DNA of 64,000 nt from Aureibacter tunicatorum (GCF_036492635.1 NZ_AP025305.1:3986000-4049999); one strand, 5' to 3'. Positions 1 to 9,213 are shown, counted from the first letter of the stretch. Translations and numbers: made by a program. The notes: generated by a model from the letters alone, not told the origin.

Positions 1-539
1 ACGCTCAAGGTTACATCCCTAATATACTATATGTAGATTATTATCAGCTTTCAAGAGCCACAGCCACAAGCATTTTAATGAACAGAAAATTAAACTAAAT
101 ATCAAACCCGACCATGCCATGAGCTGTGTCGGACTTGTATTATTTACCTTTAATTCTCTTAAATAGGGCCAACTATTATTGATGAAACTTATTCGCGCAT
201 ATTTTTTTGATAAGCATATACGAAAATTAATTAATCCAGCGTTTGAAATTCACTCTATCAAAAGAATTTGATTGCAATGAAAAAAACATAAAATATATAC
301 GTTAAAATTTATAAACATGCGGGCGATTTTTCGACAACTGCTTCTGACCATTGCTCAATCACGCCAATCCAATCAGATATAAATTTTTCTTGAAATTTTT
401 TCTTATAACGTTGGAATTTCGCCCTGCACGTTTTCTTAACATTATAATTCTTTGCCCTATTCGAAATTAATATCAACTTACTGATTGAAAAAAAAATCAT
501 CAACCTAAATCAATTCCTAATTAATGGTAAAGCTTAGAA
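1..539. other. Intergenic region without a convincing gene
   Basis: About 540 bases of AT-rich sequence. A minus-strand open frame of 64 codons at 309-503 has no recognisable motif and no good start context. Its C-terminal half (basic, tryptophan-containing) looks somewhat protein-like, so a decayed gene remnant cannot be excluded. A weak 5-bp hairpin (CCGAC at 108-112 with GTCGG at 128-132) is too small to call a terminator. Nothing else is supported. Confidence 0.5.
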
Positions 540-1298
540 TCAATCATCTTTCCAAAAGCTTGTCGCCGATGCTTGCGCCGAAGGAAAAATTGTCATATCC
601 GCTATTTGCACTCTAGCAGGCCTGGTCACCACATAAGTGATCGCATCGGCAATATCTTCTGCGATCAATGGCTCATATCCTCTATACACCGCCTCGGATT
701 TAGCCTCATCCCCTTTAAAACGAACCTCTGAAAACTCCGTATTCACTGCTCCGGGAGCAATGTTGGTTACTTTGACTCCATGCGGCAACAAGTCAAGCCT
801 CATGCCTTCGCTGATTTTCTCAACGGCGGCTTTTGACGCGCAATAAACAGCGCCGTTGGCATATGTCTGTTTTCCTGCGACTGAGCTAATATTGATGATA
901 TGCCCCTTCTTCCTTTCAATCATCCAAGGCATCACAGCTTTTGAGACATATAACAATCCTTTCACATTTCCATCAATCATCATATCCCAATCCTGAACAT
1001 CGCCATCTTGAATAGGCTCAAGCCCATGCGCATTGCCCGCATTGTTAACCAATACATCAATTGCTTTCCACTCCTCAGGCAGTCCATTCAAAGTGTCGAA
1101 AGTCAATGACTTATTTCTCACATCAAACACCAACGAAACGGTGTCAGTCTTCAATTGGGCAGCTAATTCTTCCAATCGTTCCTTTCTTCTACCGCAAAGC
1201 ACTAAGTCATATCCAGCTTCAGACAACTGCACAGCCGTTGCTCTACCTATTCCAGATGAAGCTCCAGTTATTAAAGCGATTTTTCTTATCTGTTCCAT
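540..1298 (-). CDS. SDR family NAD(P)-dependent oxidoreductase
   Basis: A 252-residue classical short-chain dehydrogenase/reductase, a cytosolic Rossmann-fold enzyme that interconverts an alcohol and a carbonyl with NAD(P)H. The cofactor motif TGASSGIG is at residues 11-18 and the structural NNAG motif at 85-88. The catalytic set is Ser139, Tyr152 and Lys156 (YCASK). Arginines after the second strand (CGRRKER) suggest NADP(H). Overall it resembles the YdfG/serine-3-dehydrogenase group of SDRs, but the substrate cannot be read from sequence. It lies 18 bases downstream of the BluB-like gene on the same strand, so the two are probably co-transcribed; no functional link is known to me. Full length and undamaged. 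Confidence 0.93.
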   Translation of the reverse strand: MEQIRKIALITGASSGIGRATAVQLSEAGYDLVLCGRRKERLEELAAQLKTDTVSLVFDVRNKSLTFDTLNGLPEEWKAIDVLVNNAGNAHGLEPIQDGDVQDWDMMIDGNVKGLLYVSKAVMPWMIERKKGHIINISSVAGKQTYANGAVYCASKAAVEKISEGMRLDLLPHGVKVTNIAPGAVNTEFSEVRFKGDEAKSEAVYRGYEPLIAEDIADAITYVVTRPARVQIADMTIFPSAQASATSFWKDD

Positions 1299-1316
1299 AT
1301 CTCAAAATGACAAACC

Positions 1317-1967
1317 TTATTGGTATTTTTCATAAAATACGACATCGTCTTTGTACTTTCGCTCATCCCACTTTAAAATTTCAAGCTCAGGCTTCTCATA
1401 AAACATGTCTGTATAACCAAAGCACAAATAACCTATTAACTCATGTGAATCCGGAGCATTAATCACTTTCGCTACTTCCTTAGGGTCTAAAATGCTTACC
1501 CAACCCATGCCCACATTCAAAGCTCTAGACATAAGCCACATATTCTGTATAGCGCAAGTAACGCTAAAACGCCCCATGTCAGGCATGGATGTTTGCCCCA
1601 AGACAGGTCCTTTTTTCGGCACATAATACACAGCTATATTCAATGGGGACTCTGTGATTCCCTCCAGCTTGAGTTTGATATATTCCTTTTGTTTTTCGTC
1701 TTCAAATAGTTCGGCAGCTTTCGCGGATTCCGTTTCAAAGGATTTCTTTATTTTGTTTCTAATATCCTTGTCCTTGATAACAACAAATTCCCAAGGTTGC
1801 GAAAAGCCAACTGATGGTGCGTTTAAGCCCGCCATCAATATTTTTTCAAGCACATCGTCTTCTATCGGCTTGTCCAAAAAATGATTGCCTCTAACATCTC
1901 TTCGATTCAAGATGATCTCCTCAAGCACTCGTTGTTCTTCAGAGTTGAAAAGTCTTGATTTCTCCAT
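1317..1967 (-). CDS. bluB: 5,6-dimethylbenzimidazole synthase (BluB), nitroreductase fold
   Basis: Member of the FMN-dependent nitroreductase fold, closest by motifs to BluB, which fragments reduced FMN with oxygen to give 5,6-dimethylbenzimidazole, the lower ligand of cobalamin. Seen with Met at 1967 as residue 1: NRRDVR at 21-26 (the Asp is the conserved BluB residue), APSVGFSQPW at 50-59, a GPVLGQT stretch in mid-protein and a CAIQNMWL helix. The open frame extends 21 codons further upstream, but the family begins near the chosen Met, giving 216 residues, close to the usual ~220. No other cobalamin gene is in the window. An ordinary nitroreductase is the alternative, but the GPVLG and RRDVR motifs favour BluB. 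Confidence 0.85.
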   Translation of the reverse strand: MEKSRLFNSEEQRVLEEIILNRRDVRGNHFLDKPIEDDVLEKILMAGLNAPSVGFSQPWEFVVIKDKDIRNKIKKSFETESAKAAELFEDEKQKEYIKLKLEGITESPLNIAVYYVPKKGPVLGQTSMPDMGRFSVTCAIQNMWLMSRALNVGMGWVSILDPKEVAKVINAPDSHELIGYLCFGYTDMFYEKPELEILKWDERKYKDDVVFYEKYQ

Positions 1968-2203
1968 AATCTCAAAATAATTGCATAATTCTATTTCATC
2001 AAGACTCATTAAATAAAAATGTTCATTCAAAAAGTCCTTAAACAGTTAATATAAAGCAATTCATTCACTCTAACAAAATATTAATACTCTTAGCGTGCTT
2101 GAAATAGTTTAAATTCATAAATTAGCGTGTTGAAAGTTGACGGCGTTAGGAAACCAACAAATCCACTCGGCGCCTTGAAATCATAAATATCTTATTTATA
2201 CAG

Positions 2204-3157
2204 ATGAGCGAAAAAGCATTAATTTTTGGACATAAAAACCCAGACACCGACTCTATTTGCTCGGTTTTGGCTTACGAAGCTTTGAAAAAGCAATTAGGAG
2301 AAAATGTAGAAGCACGCAGACTTGGCAATCTTAACAAAGAAACTGAGTTTGTTTTGAACTACTTTGACGTTGAAGCTCCGAAACTACTTGCGACAGTCGA
2401 TCCTAATGCCGAGGGCGCTGAAAACACTGAGCGTCAAAAAGTAATCTTGATAGACCATAACGAACGCATTCAAAGCGTTGACGGTCTTGAAACAGCTCAA
2501 ATCACAGAAGTAATCGACCATCACAAATTTGGCGAATTCAGCACTTTTGAGCCTTTGATGATCAGAGCCGAGCCGGTAGGATGCTCATCTACAATCTTGT
2601 TGACTATCTACAAGGAAAACGATCTTTTGCCTGAAAAGAAAATGGCTGGCATGATGCTAAGCGCCATCATATCGGACACCTTGTTGTTCAAATCTCCGAC
2701 ATGCACTCCTAGAGACGTGAAAGCAGCTGAGGAACTTGCTAAAATAGCAGGCGTTGATCTTGAAAAATACGGCATGGACATGCTAATCGCCGGAGCCAGC
2801 TTCGGAGACAAGTCCACAAAAGAAATCATCAACATGGACATGAAAGAATTTGAGATGGGTGCGAATAAAATCGCCATCGCTCAAGTCAATACTGTGAATG
2901 TCGCTGAAATTTTGGATCAAAAAGAACAATACGAATCAACTATTCAAGAGCAAATTGAAAGCGAAGGTTATGACTTGTTCGTATTCATCATCACTGATAT
3001 TTTGAGAAGCGGATCCGAAACTATTGTGCTTGGAAAAGCTACTGATGTATTTGAAAGTGCATTTGACACCAAACTTGACAACAATACCGCCTGGTTGGAA
3101 GGGGCTGTATCAAGAAAGAAACAATTTGTTCCTAATCTAATGGAAGTCAGCAAATAA
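2204..3157 (+). CDS. ppaC: Manganese-dependent inorganic pyrophosphatase
   Basis: A 317-residue family II pyrophosphatase (DHH superfamily) that hydrolyses pyrophosphate to phosphate in the cytosol and pulls nucleic-acid and aminoacyl-tRNA synthesis forward. The metal-site motif GHKNPDTDS is at residues 9-17 (His10, Asp14, Asp16), a second Asp is at 84 (LIDHNE) and the DHH motif at 105-107. The C-terminal DHHA2 domain contains the substrate-binding SRKKQ near the end. Length matches the family (about 310). It stands alone, with a strong terminator directly downstream. Confidence 0.96.
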   Translation: MSEKALIFGHKNPDTDSICSVLAYEALKKQLGENVEARRLGNLNKETEFVLNYFDVEAPKLLATVDPNAEGAENTERQKVILIDHNERIQSVDGLETAQITEVIDHHKFGEFSTFEPLMIRAEPVGCSSTILLTIYKENDLLPEKKMAGMMLSAIISDTLLFKSPTCTPRDVKAAEELAKIAGVDLEKYGMDMLIAGASFGDKSTKEIINMDMKEFEMGANKIAIAQVNTVNVAEILDQKEQYESTIQEQIESEGYDLFVFIITDILRSGSETIVLGKATDVFESAFDTKLDNNTAWLEGAVSRKKQFVPNLMEVSK

Positions 3158-3182
3158 ACATAAAGCTTCATCCAGATATTAC

Positions 3183-3216
3183 AAAACCGGCTTAATCAAG
3201 CCGGTTTTCTTTTTTT
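3183..3216 (+). terminator. Rho-independent terminator after ppaC
   Basis: An 11-bp stem (AAAACCGGCTT at 3183-3193 with AAGCCGGTTTT at 3198-3208) with a 4-base loop, followed by a run of T to 3216. It lies 25 bases after the ppaC stop. Confidence 0.9.
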
Positions 3217-3378
3217 GCGCGATCGCCATACTTTCCAAAACGCTGATTTACCCAATCGATTCTTTTGATTCGAAAATTAAGGAAACCAAGCTTTTCTCTC
3301 TTCACTCCTTTCTTTGAATTCTTACAAGTTTTCTGTTAATTGAAAGAAATAATTCAGATTTAAATAAATCAGCTTATT

Positions 3379-4692
3379 ATGAGATATAATCAAATAGATA
3401 GTCAACTTTTCATAAAGAATAGAAAACGTTTTGTTGAAAAAATGAAACCTAATTCCATCGCTATACTTTCATCCAATGATGTGATGTACACAAATGCAGA
3501 CGATGTGATGAGATTTCAGCAAAACAACGATCTATTCTACCTTTCTGGAGTTGATCAGGAAGAAACTATTTTGCTTCTTTATCCTGACGCTCAAGATCCA
3601 AAATTCAAGGAAGTGCTATTTATCAGAGAGACTAATGAGCATATTCGAATTTGGGAAGGCGATAAACTTACAAAAGAGCAAGCTACTGATGTGTCAGGCA
3701 TCAGCAATGTTCAATGGCTGCAGGAATTCGACTTCATGCTTCAGCTTAACGCTTTTCACGCCGACAATATTTACCTCAATCATAACGAGCATATCAAAAC
3801 CGCTTCAGCGCAAATGGAAACGCGTGAAGATCGAATGATCAAGTATTGCAAAGACAGGTATCCTTTGCATAATTATGAAAGAGTTGGCCGTATCACCAGA
3901 GATTTGAGATTCATCAAATCAGATATTGAAATCGAATTGGTAACAGAAGCTTGCAACACTGCTACAAAAGCATTCAACAGAGCTTTAAGAGCTGTAAAGC
4001 CGGGCATGAGAGAGTTTGAAGTGGAAGCCGAATTGACGTATGAATTCTTGAAAAATGGAACAAGAAGACATGCCTTCCAGCCTATCATGGCTTCAGGGCT
4101 TAATGCTTGCTCTTTGCATTATGTAAAAAATGACGATGAGCTGAAAGACGGCGATATGATCTTGATGGACTTCGGAGCTGAATATGGCAATTACCATTCG
4201 GACGTGACTCGTTGCCTTCCTGTAAACGGCAAGTTCACGGACAGACAAAAAGAAGTGTACAATGCTGTTCTTAGATGCCTTAAAGAAGGTGTAAAAGAAT
4301 TGAAGCCAGGCAACTCTCTGACTGATTACGAAAAAAACATGGCTTCGCTGGTAGAAGCCGAGCTAATCAATATTGGCCTTCTTGACGCTGAAGAAGTAAA
4401 AAATCAGGATCCGGATAACCCACTGTACAAAAAATATTTCATGCATGGAACAGCTCACCACCTTGGGTTGGATGTGCATGATATCGGAAACCGAATGGTT
4501 CCTATTCAAGAAGGCATGGTTTTCACTTGCGAGCCGGGTATTTACATTCGTGAAGAAAGAATCGGAATCAGACTTGAAAACGACTATGTAATCACTAAAG
4601 ATGGACCTGTGAACTTAACTTCAGGGATTCCAATCGAAGTCGAAGAAATCGAAGCTATCATGGCTGGCAACAATGCAGCTGTCGAGGCTTAA
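3379..4692 (+). CDS. pepP: Xaa-Pro aminopeptidase, M24B family
   Basis: A 437-residue two-domain metallopeptidase that removes the N-terminal residue when proline follows. Residues 1-~140 form the AMP_N (creatinase-like) domain; the rest is the pita-bread M24 domain. The metal ligands are all present: Asp264 (DFGAEYG), Asp275 (DVTRC), His360 (HGTAHHLGLDVHD), Glu385 (CEPGIYI) and Glu400 (IRLENDY). Length agrees with E. coli PepP (441). No signal peptide, so cytosolic. The gene is monocistronic, with terminators on both sides. Confidence 0.95.
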   Translation: MRYNQIDSQLFIKNRKRFVEKMKPNSIAILSSNDVMYTNADDVMRFQQNNDLFYLSGVDQEETILLLYPDAQDPKFKEVLFIRETNEHIRIWEGDKLTKEQATDVSGISNVQWLQEFDFMLQLNAFHADNIYLNHNEHIKTASAQMETREDRMIKYCKDRYPLHNYERVGRITRDLRFIKSDIEIELVTEACNTATKAFNRALRAVKPGMREFEVEAELTYEFLKNGTRRHAFQPIMASGLNACSLHYVKNDDELKDGDMILMDFGAEYGNYHSDVTRCLPVNGKFTDRQKEVYNAVLRCLKEGVKELKPGNSLTDYEKNMASLVEAELINIGLLDAEEVKNQDPDNPLYKKYFMHGTAHHLGLDVHDIGNRMVPIQEGMVFTCEPGIYIREERIGIRLENDYVITKDGPVNLTSGIPIEVEEIEAIMAGNNAAVEA

Positions 4693-4713
4693 TCATATTA
4701 ATTCTATTATTGC

Positions 4714-4742
4714 AAACGCTCCATCTTTGGAGCGTTTTTTTT
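4714..4742 (+). terminator. Rho-independent terminator after pepP
   Basis: A 10-bp stem, AAACGCTCCA (4714-4723) with TGGAGCGTTT (4728-4737), loop TCTT, followed by T residues to 4742. It starts 22 bases after the stop codon. Confidence 0.9.
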
Positions 4743-5420
4743 GCGATATAGTTGTGCACTTTCTTTAAATCGCCAGCTACATTATACCATAGTCATTGCA
4801 TTAAATATGAAAGCACTTTTAAAATGCTTCATGAACATTTTAATCTCAAAAAATAACTATTCGAACATTCCCATTTTATAATCAGGCAATACAAAAGCTC
4901 ACTACCTTAAGTTTTTCGGACTTATCGTATGCAAAAATATATTACTATTCAAATCTCTTGCCTTGATCAAAGCTATTAACCCTGCATTATTATTTATTTA
5001 TCATGACGCAAAGCATGATAAGCTTCATTTTGTCTCTTCAAAAACTGAGAAATATCACATTTGCACATTTCAGAGTTATGCTTAAGCAAAATTAACGAAT
5101 TATATTTTACCATGAATATAAAAAATATTATCTTTAAGTCCCTTCAAATAAAAGCCCCTTTTCTATCCGAAGCAATAATTTGCTAACGGCCAAATCTTCT
5201 ATGAAAAAGGCTTATTAGCATCTGTATCTTCGGCACAGTCTGCATTTGATTCAATGGATTATGAGAACCAATTTTTATGGCTTTTCTTTCATTTAACTTG
5301 ACACATCAGAGAGATCTGATTCATAGCCAAACAATTGAGATCATTAGGCCATTAGACTTTGTAGACTACGTCAATTTTAGCATAGATAATAGATTCATAT
5401 CATACATTTTTAAGCAAAAA
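4743..5420. other. Long intergenic region upstream of nagB
   Basis: About 680 bases of AT-rich DNA before the preferred nagB start. A perfect 8-bp inverted repeat, TTATCATG (4998-5005) and CATGATAA (5014-5021), could be a regulator site. No tRNA or other gene was recognised. The nagB frame is open back to a Met at 5277, but that part has no resemblance to the family. Confidence 0.5.
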
Positions 5421-7403
5421 ATGGAAGAGCAAAATAAAAAATCCCAAACTGTAGATATCAGTTTCAAACAAGTCGGTTTTAGCGAAGAAACCCGATTTGA
5501 AAATGTTCACACAGAAATCGTTTCCGATTCCATCACAGGCTCTAAAGCCGTAGCCAAAGAAATCGCCGACTTGATCAGGGAAAAAGACGCCAAAGGCGAA
5601 AAATGCGTATTGGGTCTTGCCACAGGCTCTTCTCCTGTAAAAGTATACGAGGAGCTTATCAGAATGCATAAAGAAGAAGAGTTAAGCTTTAAAAATGTCA
5701 TCACTTTCAATTTGGATGAATATTATCCAATGAAAAAGGAAGACATTCAGAGCTACTGGCACTTCATGCATGAAAACTTGTTCAATCATGTGGATATCCA
5801 GCCTGACAACATCAATATCCCTGATGGAACTCTTGCCATGGATGAGATCATAGACTTTGGCAAAAACTATGAAGCAAAGATCGAAGCATGCGGCGGATTG
5901 GATTTGCAGATCTTAGGCATTGGTAGAACAGGACATATCGGATTCAACGAACCGGGATCTACTGAGACCTCAAGAACTCGTATCATCACGCTTGACCACA
6001 TCACTAGAGTAGATGCGGCCAAAGACTTTTTCGGCATAGACAATGTGCCTCGCAAGGCTATCACTATGGGTGTTGGCACTATCCTTCACGCCAAGAGAAT
6101 CATCCTAATGGCTTGGGGACATGGTAAAGCGCCAATTATCAAAGAAACTGTCGAAGGTAGAATTTCCACTACCGTTCCTGCGACATACCTTCAACAGCAC
6201 AGCAACACAACATTTGTTGTAGACCAAGAGGCTTCCAGCGAACTTACTCGCTTCCAAACTCCATGGTTGGTAGGAGATTGCGATTGGGAAGACGAATCTT
6301 TGAAAAAGCAAGCCGTATTTTGGCTATGCAAGCATCTTGGAAAGCCTCTATTGAAGCTTACGGACAGAGACTACAATGACTACGGAATGTCAGCAATGCT
6401 AGCTCAAGAAGGTTCAGCTTACAGCATCAATATCCGTATGTTCAATGAACTACAGCATACAATCACAGGTTGGCCGGGAGGTAAGCCGAACACGGACGAT
6501 ACTTACAGACCTGAAAGAGCCGCGCCTTCTCAAAAAAGAGTTATCGTATTCAGTCCACACCCTGATGATGATGTGATTTCCATGGGAGGAACATTTATCA
6601 GACTTTCAGAACAAGGACATGACGTTCACGTTGCTTACCAAACTTCAGGAAATATCGCGGTCAATGACCACGACGCTTTAAGATTTTCTGAATTCGTAAG
6701 CGACTATTTCAAGAAGTCAGGAGAGGATTCATGCAATGCAGCTGAAGATTTATACTCAAACACCTTGAATGATCACAACGAAAAAATCAACAGCAACCTC
6801 GAAGTCGATTCTCCAAGAGTCAGGTTGATCAAAGGTTTGATCAGAAGAGGCGAGGCCAAAGCCGGGGCTAGATATTGTGGAGTTAAGGATGAAAATATTC
6901 ACTTCTTGGATTTGCCATTTTATGAAACAGGCAAAGTTAAAAAAGCTCCTATCGGGCCTAAAGATATCGAAATCATCGAGAATTTGATTAAGGAAGTTAA
7001 GCCTCATCAAATTTTCGCTGCTGGAGACTTGGCTGATCCGCATGGCACTCACAAGGTATGTCTTGACGCGATATTCGCCGCGCTTGAAAACTTGAAGCAC
7101 GAAGAGTATATGAAAGACTGCTGGGTATGGCTTTACAGAGGCGCTTGGCATGAGTGGGATACTCACGAAATCGAAATGGCTGTGCCAATCAGTCCAGACG
7201 AATTATACCGCAAGCGTCAAGCTATATTCTTCCACCAATCTCAAAAAGACAATGTCGTATTCCAAGGAAATGACAAAAGAGAGTTTTGGCAAAGAGCTGA
7301 AGAAAGAAACCGTACAACTGCAAAGTCATTCAACGATCTTGGTCTTGCTGAATACGAAGCGATTGAAGCCTTCAGAAGGTATCATTTCCTTGACAATGAA
7401 TAA
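5421..7403 (+). CDS. nagB: Glucosamine-6-phosphate deaminase-like / LmbE (PIG-L) fusion protein
   Basis: A 660-residue two-domain protein of a type common in Bacteroidota. The N-terminal half (about residues 35-300) is NagB-like: the TGSSP phosphate loop, NLDEYY with Asp99 (the enolisation base), and GIGRTGHIGFNEPGS with His172 and Glu177. The position equal to the ring-opening Asp141 of E. coli NagB is Thr170, so classical deaminase activity is uncertain. The C-terminal half is a PIG-L/LmbE deacetylase domain with the zinc motif HPDDD (His380, Asp382-384) and a later HGTH. Joined deaminase and de-N-acetylase modules suggest amino-sugar catabolism. The start at 5421 gives the family length; the open frame also reaches 5277. 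No signal peptide. Confidence 0.88.
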   Translation: MEEQNKKSQTVDISFKQVGFSEETRFENVHTEIVSDSITGSKAVAKEIADLIREKDAKGEKCVLGLATGSSPVKVYEELIRMHKEEELSFKNVITFNLDEYYPMKKEDIQSYWHFMHENLFNHVDIQPDNINIPDGTLAMDEIIDFGKNYEAKIEACGGLDLQILGIGRTGHIGFNEPGSTETSRTRIITLDHITRVDAAKDFFGIDNVPRKAITMGVGTILHAKRIILMAWGHGKAPIIKETVEGRISTTVPATYLQQHSNTTFVVDQEASSELTRFQTPWLVGDCDWEDESLKKQAVFWLCKHLGKPLLKLTDRDYNDYGMSAMLAQEGSAYSINIRMFNELQHTITGWPGGKPNTDDTYRPERAAPSQKRVIVFSPHPDDDVISMGGTFIRLSEQGHDVHVAYQTSGNIAVNDHDALRFSEFVSDYFKKSGEDSCNAAEDLYSNTLNDHNEKINSNLEVDSPRVRLIKGLIRRGEAKAGARYCGVKDENIHFLDLPFYETGKVKKAPIGPKDIEIIENLIKEVKPHQIFAAGDLADPHGTHKVCLDAIFAALENLKHEEYMKDCWVWLYRGAWHEWDTHEIEMAVPISPDELYRKRQAIFFHQSQKDNVVFQGNDKREFWQRAEERNRTTAKSFNDLGLAEYEAIEAFRRYHFLDNE

Positions 7404-7428
7404 TTAGAAAATAACTCATAGATGTCAC

Positions 7429-7464
7429 AAAAGCTGGTTCATAACTTTATGAATCGGCTTTTTT
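7429..7464. terminator. Terminator between nagB and the convergent gene
   Basis: Stem from AAAAGC at 7429-7434 to GCTTTT at 7457-7462, extended through TTCATA/TATGAA with two G-T wobbles, 4-base loop, then T residues on the + strand. It overlaps the stop codon of the minus-strand gene ending at 7447. Confidence 0.8.
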
Positions 7465-7986
7465 CATTTCAGACAAGATTTTAATTGCCATTCTTTTGAA
7501 TGTCTTGGTATTTCTTTCCTTTTGATCCTCCAAAATCGCTACAAATTCATTCGTTATCTCTGGATATTTGTTGCATAATTCTCTCAAGACATACATGCTA
7601 TAATACTTTGTACCCACTTTAATTCCCGAGTCTGACATCCACTTGATCAATTGATCCAAAACTTCTCCCTCTATCTCATTCGGCACTCCCGAATGCTTGA
7701 AAAACTTAGCCAACGACCTGTCAAAACCTAGCACATCAATCGCATATCGATTATTAAACAAATCAACCAAATAAGGGACAAGTCTCGAAGGAGCGATCTC
7801 GCATATATCTCCTAGCACATAAGAAGCTCTGGCTCCTTTGGGGTGATCTTCGGACAACATGGTAATAATTGGCTCAAGCGACAGTTGCTCATCTACGATT
7901 TTTTTCGCCCAAGCTTTTCTATCCGAGCTCATGCTCGTGGCAATATTATTGTCAATTTCCTTAAAAATGCTGTCAAGTTTGCGCAT
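7447..7986 (-). CDS. Hypothetical protein with HEAT-like helical repeats
   Basis: 179 residues with start at 7986 (Met-Arg-Lys-Leu-Asp). An upstream Met at 8046 would run into the divergent SemiSWEET promoter region and its extra residues look non-coding. The protein is built of amphipathic helices in a pattern typical of HEAT/armadillo-like repeats, as in RASYVLGDI, RLVPYLVDLF and YSMYVLREL. Proteins of this kind occur widely in Bacteroidota and are often misnamed adenylosuccinate lyase. No catalytic motif and no signal peptide. I cannot assign a function; protein-protein binding is a guess from the fold. Confidence 0.75.
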   Translation of the reverse strand: MRKLDSIFKEIDNNIATSMSSDRKAWAKKIVDEQLSLEPIITMLSEDHPKGARASYVLGDICEIAPSRLVPYLVDLFNNRYAIDVLGFDRSLAKFFKHSGVPNEIEGEVLDQLIKWMSDSGIKVGTKYYSMYVLRELCNKYPEITNEFVAILEDQKERNTKTFKRMAIKILSEMKKADS

Positions 7987-8092
7987 AAAAAAATATACTG
8001 TTTTTATGTTGAAGAAAACATAATGATTGAGCTCCAATTTAATCAACTTTTACAAGAATGGGCTGTTATACTTTAACGAAATAAAATCATTT

Positions 8093-8392
8093 ATGAGAGA
8101 ACTGATTAAAAATGCTAATCATAGAGAGCGAATAGAAGATGTAATGCTGTTTATCGGATTGATTGGCCCTTTTGCAGCTATGCCACAACTATATAAAATA
8201 TTCATCAGTCATGATGGCTATGCGCACGGAGTATCTTTTGTCACATGGCTGATCTACGCTTTCTTAGCCGCATTTTGGAGTATATACGGTTTGGTATTTG
8301 GAAAGCGAGCATTGTTTTTATCCAACATGCTCACTTCAATTATTGATTTTATTATCGTTGGAAGGCTATTCTGGATAGGCTGCTTTCTTTAA
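8093..8392 (+). CDS. SemiSWEET-like PQ-loop membrane protein
   Basis: 99 residues with three predicted membrane helices and one PQ-loop motif (AAMPQLYKIF near residues 28-37), followed by a second helix with a VTWLIYAFLAAFW stretch and a final helix rich in I/F. This is the size and pattern of SemiSWEET or MtN3-type transporters, which dimerise and pass sugars or other small solutes across the inner membrane. The substrate is unknown. Start 8093 is chosen because it leaves about 105 bases to the divergent gene; the frame extends to 8027. Its stop overlaps the convergent Cof-type phosphatase stop by four bases. Confidence 0.8.
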   Translation: MRELIKNANHRERIEDVMLFIGLIGPFAAMPQLYKIFISHDGYAHGVSFVTWLIYAFLAAFWSIYGLVFGKRALFLSNMLTSIIDFIIVGRLFWIGCFL

Positions 8393-9213
8393 GAATTATT
8401 TTGAACTTGATGATCCTCCAATACTTTCTCCAACATTCTAATGACTCCAGATTCATCATTGCTTAATGCTCTGTGAGGCGTAATCTTATGCAACTCTGGG
8501 TGTGCATTAGCCATTGCGAATCCATATTCAACAGATTGCAGCATTTCGATATCGTTAAGGTAATCGCCAAAAGCCATTGTTTCCTCTTTTGACACGCCTA
8601 GCATTTTTTGCAAAATCTCTACCGCATGCCCTTTGTGCGCGTCCGCTTCAGAAATATCCAACCAATACTCGCTGCTTACCTTTACCTTCAAATGATCTTC
8701 GTATGACTTGAATATTGGATAGCTATTCTTTTCCGAATTCAAAGGATCATAAATAGTTACTTTCAATATATCCTCTTCTTCTGGAATTTGCTCCAAAGAA
8801 TCTAATACTTGCAAATCTTCAAAGAAACGTTTCACGTATTCGACATACTTTTCCTCTTTGCATTCAACATACGCATTCATTCTTCCTGAAATAACCAATT
8901 CGCAGTCTTTTGTCTCTCTAGCCAATTGAATTAATTCAAAAGCTTTCTCGCGCGTAAGCGACTCCACATGAATCTGTTGATCATTCTTGACAATATAGCT
9001 TCCATTGTCAGCTAGAAAATAAACATTCTCATGATGATCTTCTAAATTGAATTTCAAATTCTGATATTGTCTGCCACTGGCAATAGCGAATGTGATCCCG
9101 ATGCTTTGCAGTTGCTTCAATATCGGAAAAAAATCTCTATCCAACTTGCCTTCGGAGTTAAGCAAAGTACCATCCATATCACTCACAATGAGCTTAATAT
9201 TGCTAAAATTCAT
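8389..9213 (-). CDS. Cof-type HAD-IIB family hydrolase
   Basis: 274 residues from the Met at 9213. A cytosolic haloacid-dehalogenase-superfamily phosphatase of the Cof/YidA type. Motif I is DMDGT at residues 12-16 (nucleophile Asp12, acid-base Asp14), motif II is the Ser in FAIASGR, and motif IV is AFGDYLNDIEML with the Mg-binding Asp residues. The cap inserted between motifs II and III is type C2. Substrates of such enzymes are sugar phosphates or phosphorylated cofactors such as PLP or FMN; which one applies here cannot be told. The frame runs 20 codons further upstream without similarity. It is downstream of, and in the same direction as, the cyclase gene, 99 bases away. Confidence 0.9.
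   Translation of the reverse strand: MNFSNIKLIVSDMDGTLLNSEGKLDRDFFPILKQLQSIGITFAIASGRQYQNLKFNLEDHHENVYFLADNGSYIVKNDQQIHVESLTREKAFELIQLARETKDCELVISGRMNAYVECKEEKYVEYVKRFFEDLQVLDSLEQIPEEEDILKVTIYDPLNSEKNSYPIFKSYEDHLKVKVSSEYWLDISEADAHKGHAVEILQKMLGVSKEETMAFGDYLNDIEMLQSVEYGFAMANAHPELHKITPHRALSNDESGVIRMLEKVLEDHQVQNNS

Noticed and set aside
104-132. Hairpin near the left edge as a terminator
   Set aside because: Only five base pairs with a 15-base loop and no T-run.
309-503. 64-codon minus-strand open frame
   Set aside because: No motif, no start signal and isolated in AT-rich DNA; kept only as a remark in the first intergenic entry.
5277-5420. 48-codon N-terminal extension of nagB
   Set aside because: Does not resemble the family; starting at 5421 gives the usual ~660 residues.
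6756-7166. 136-codon minus-strand open frame inside nagB
   Set aside because: Shadow of the LmbE domain of the fusion gene, whose residues and motifs are well supported.
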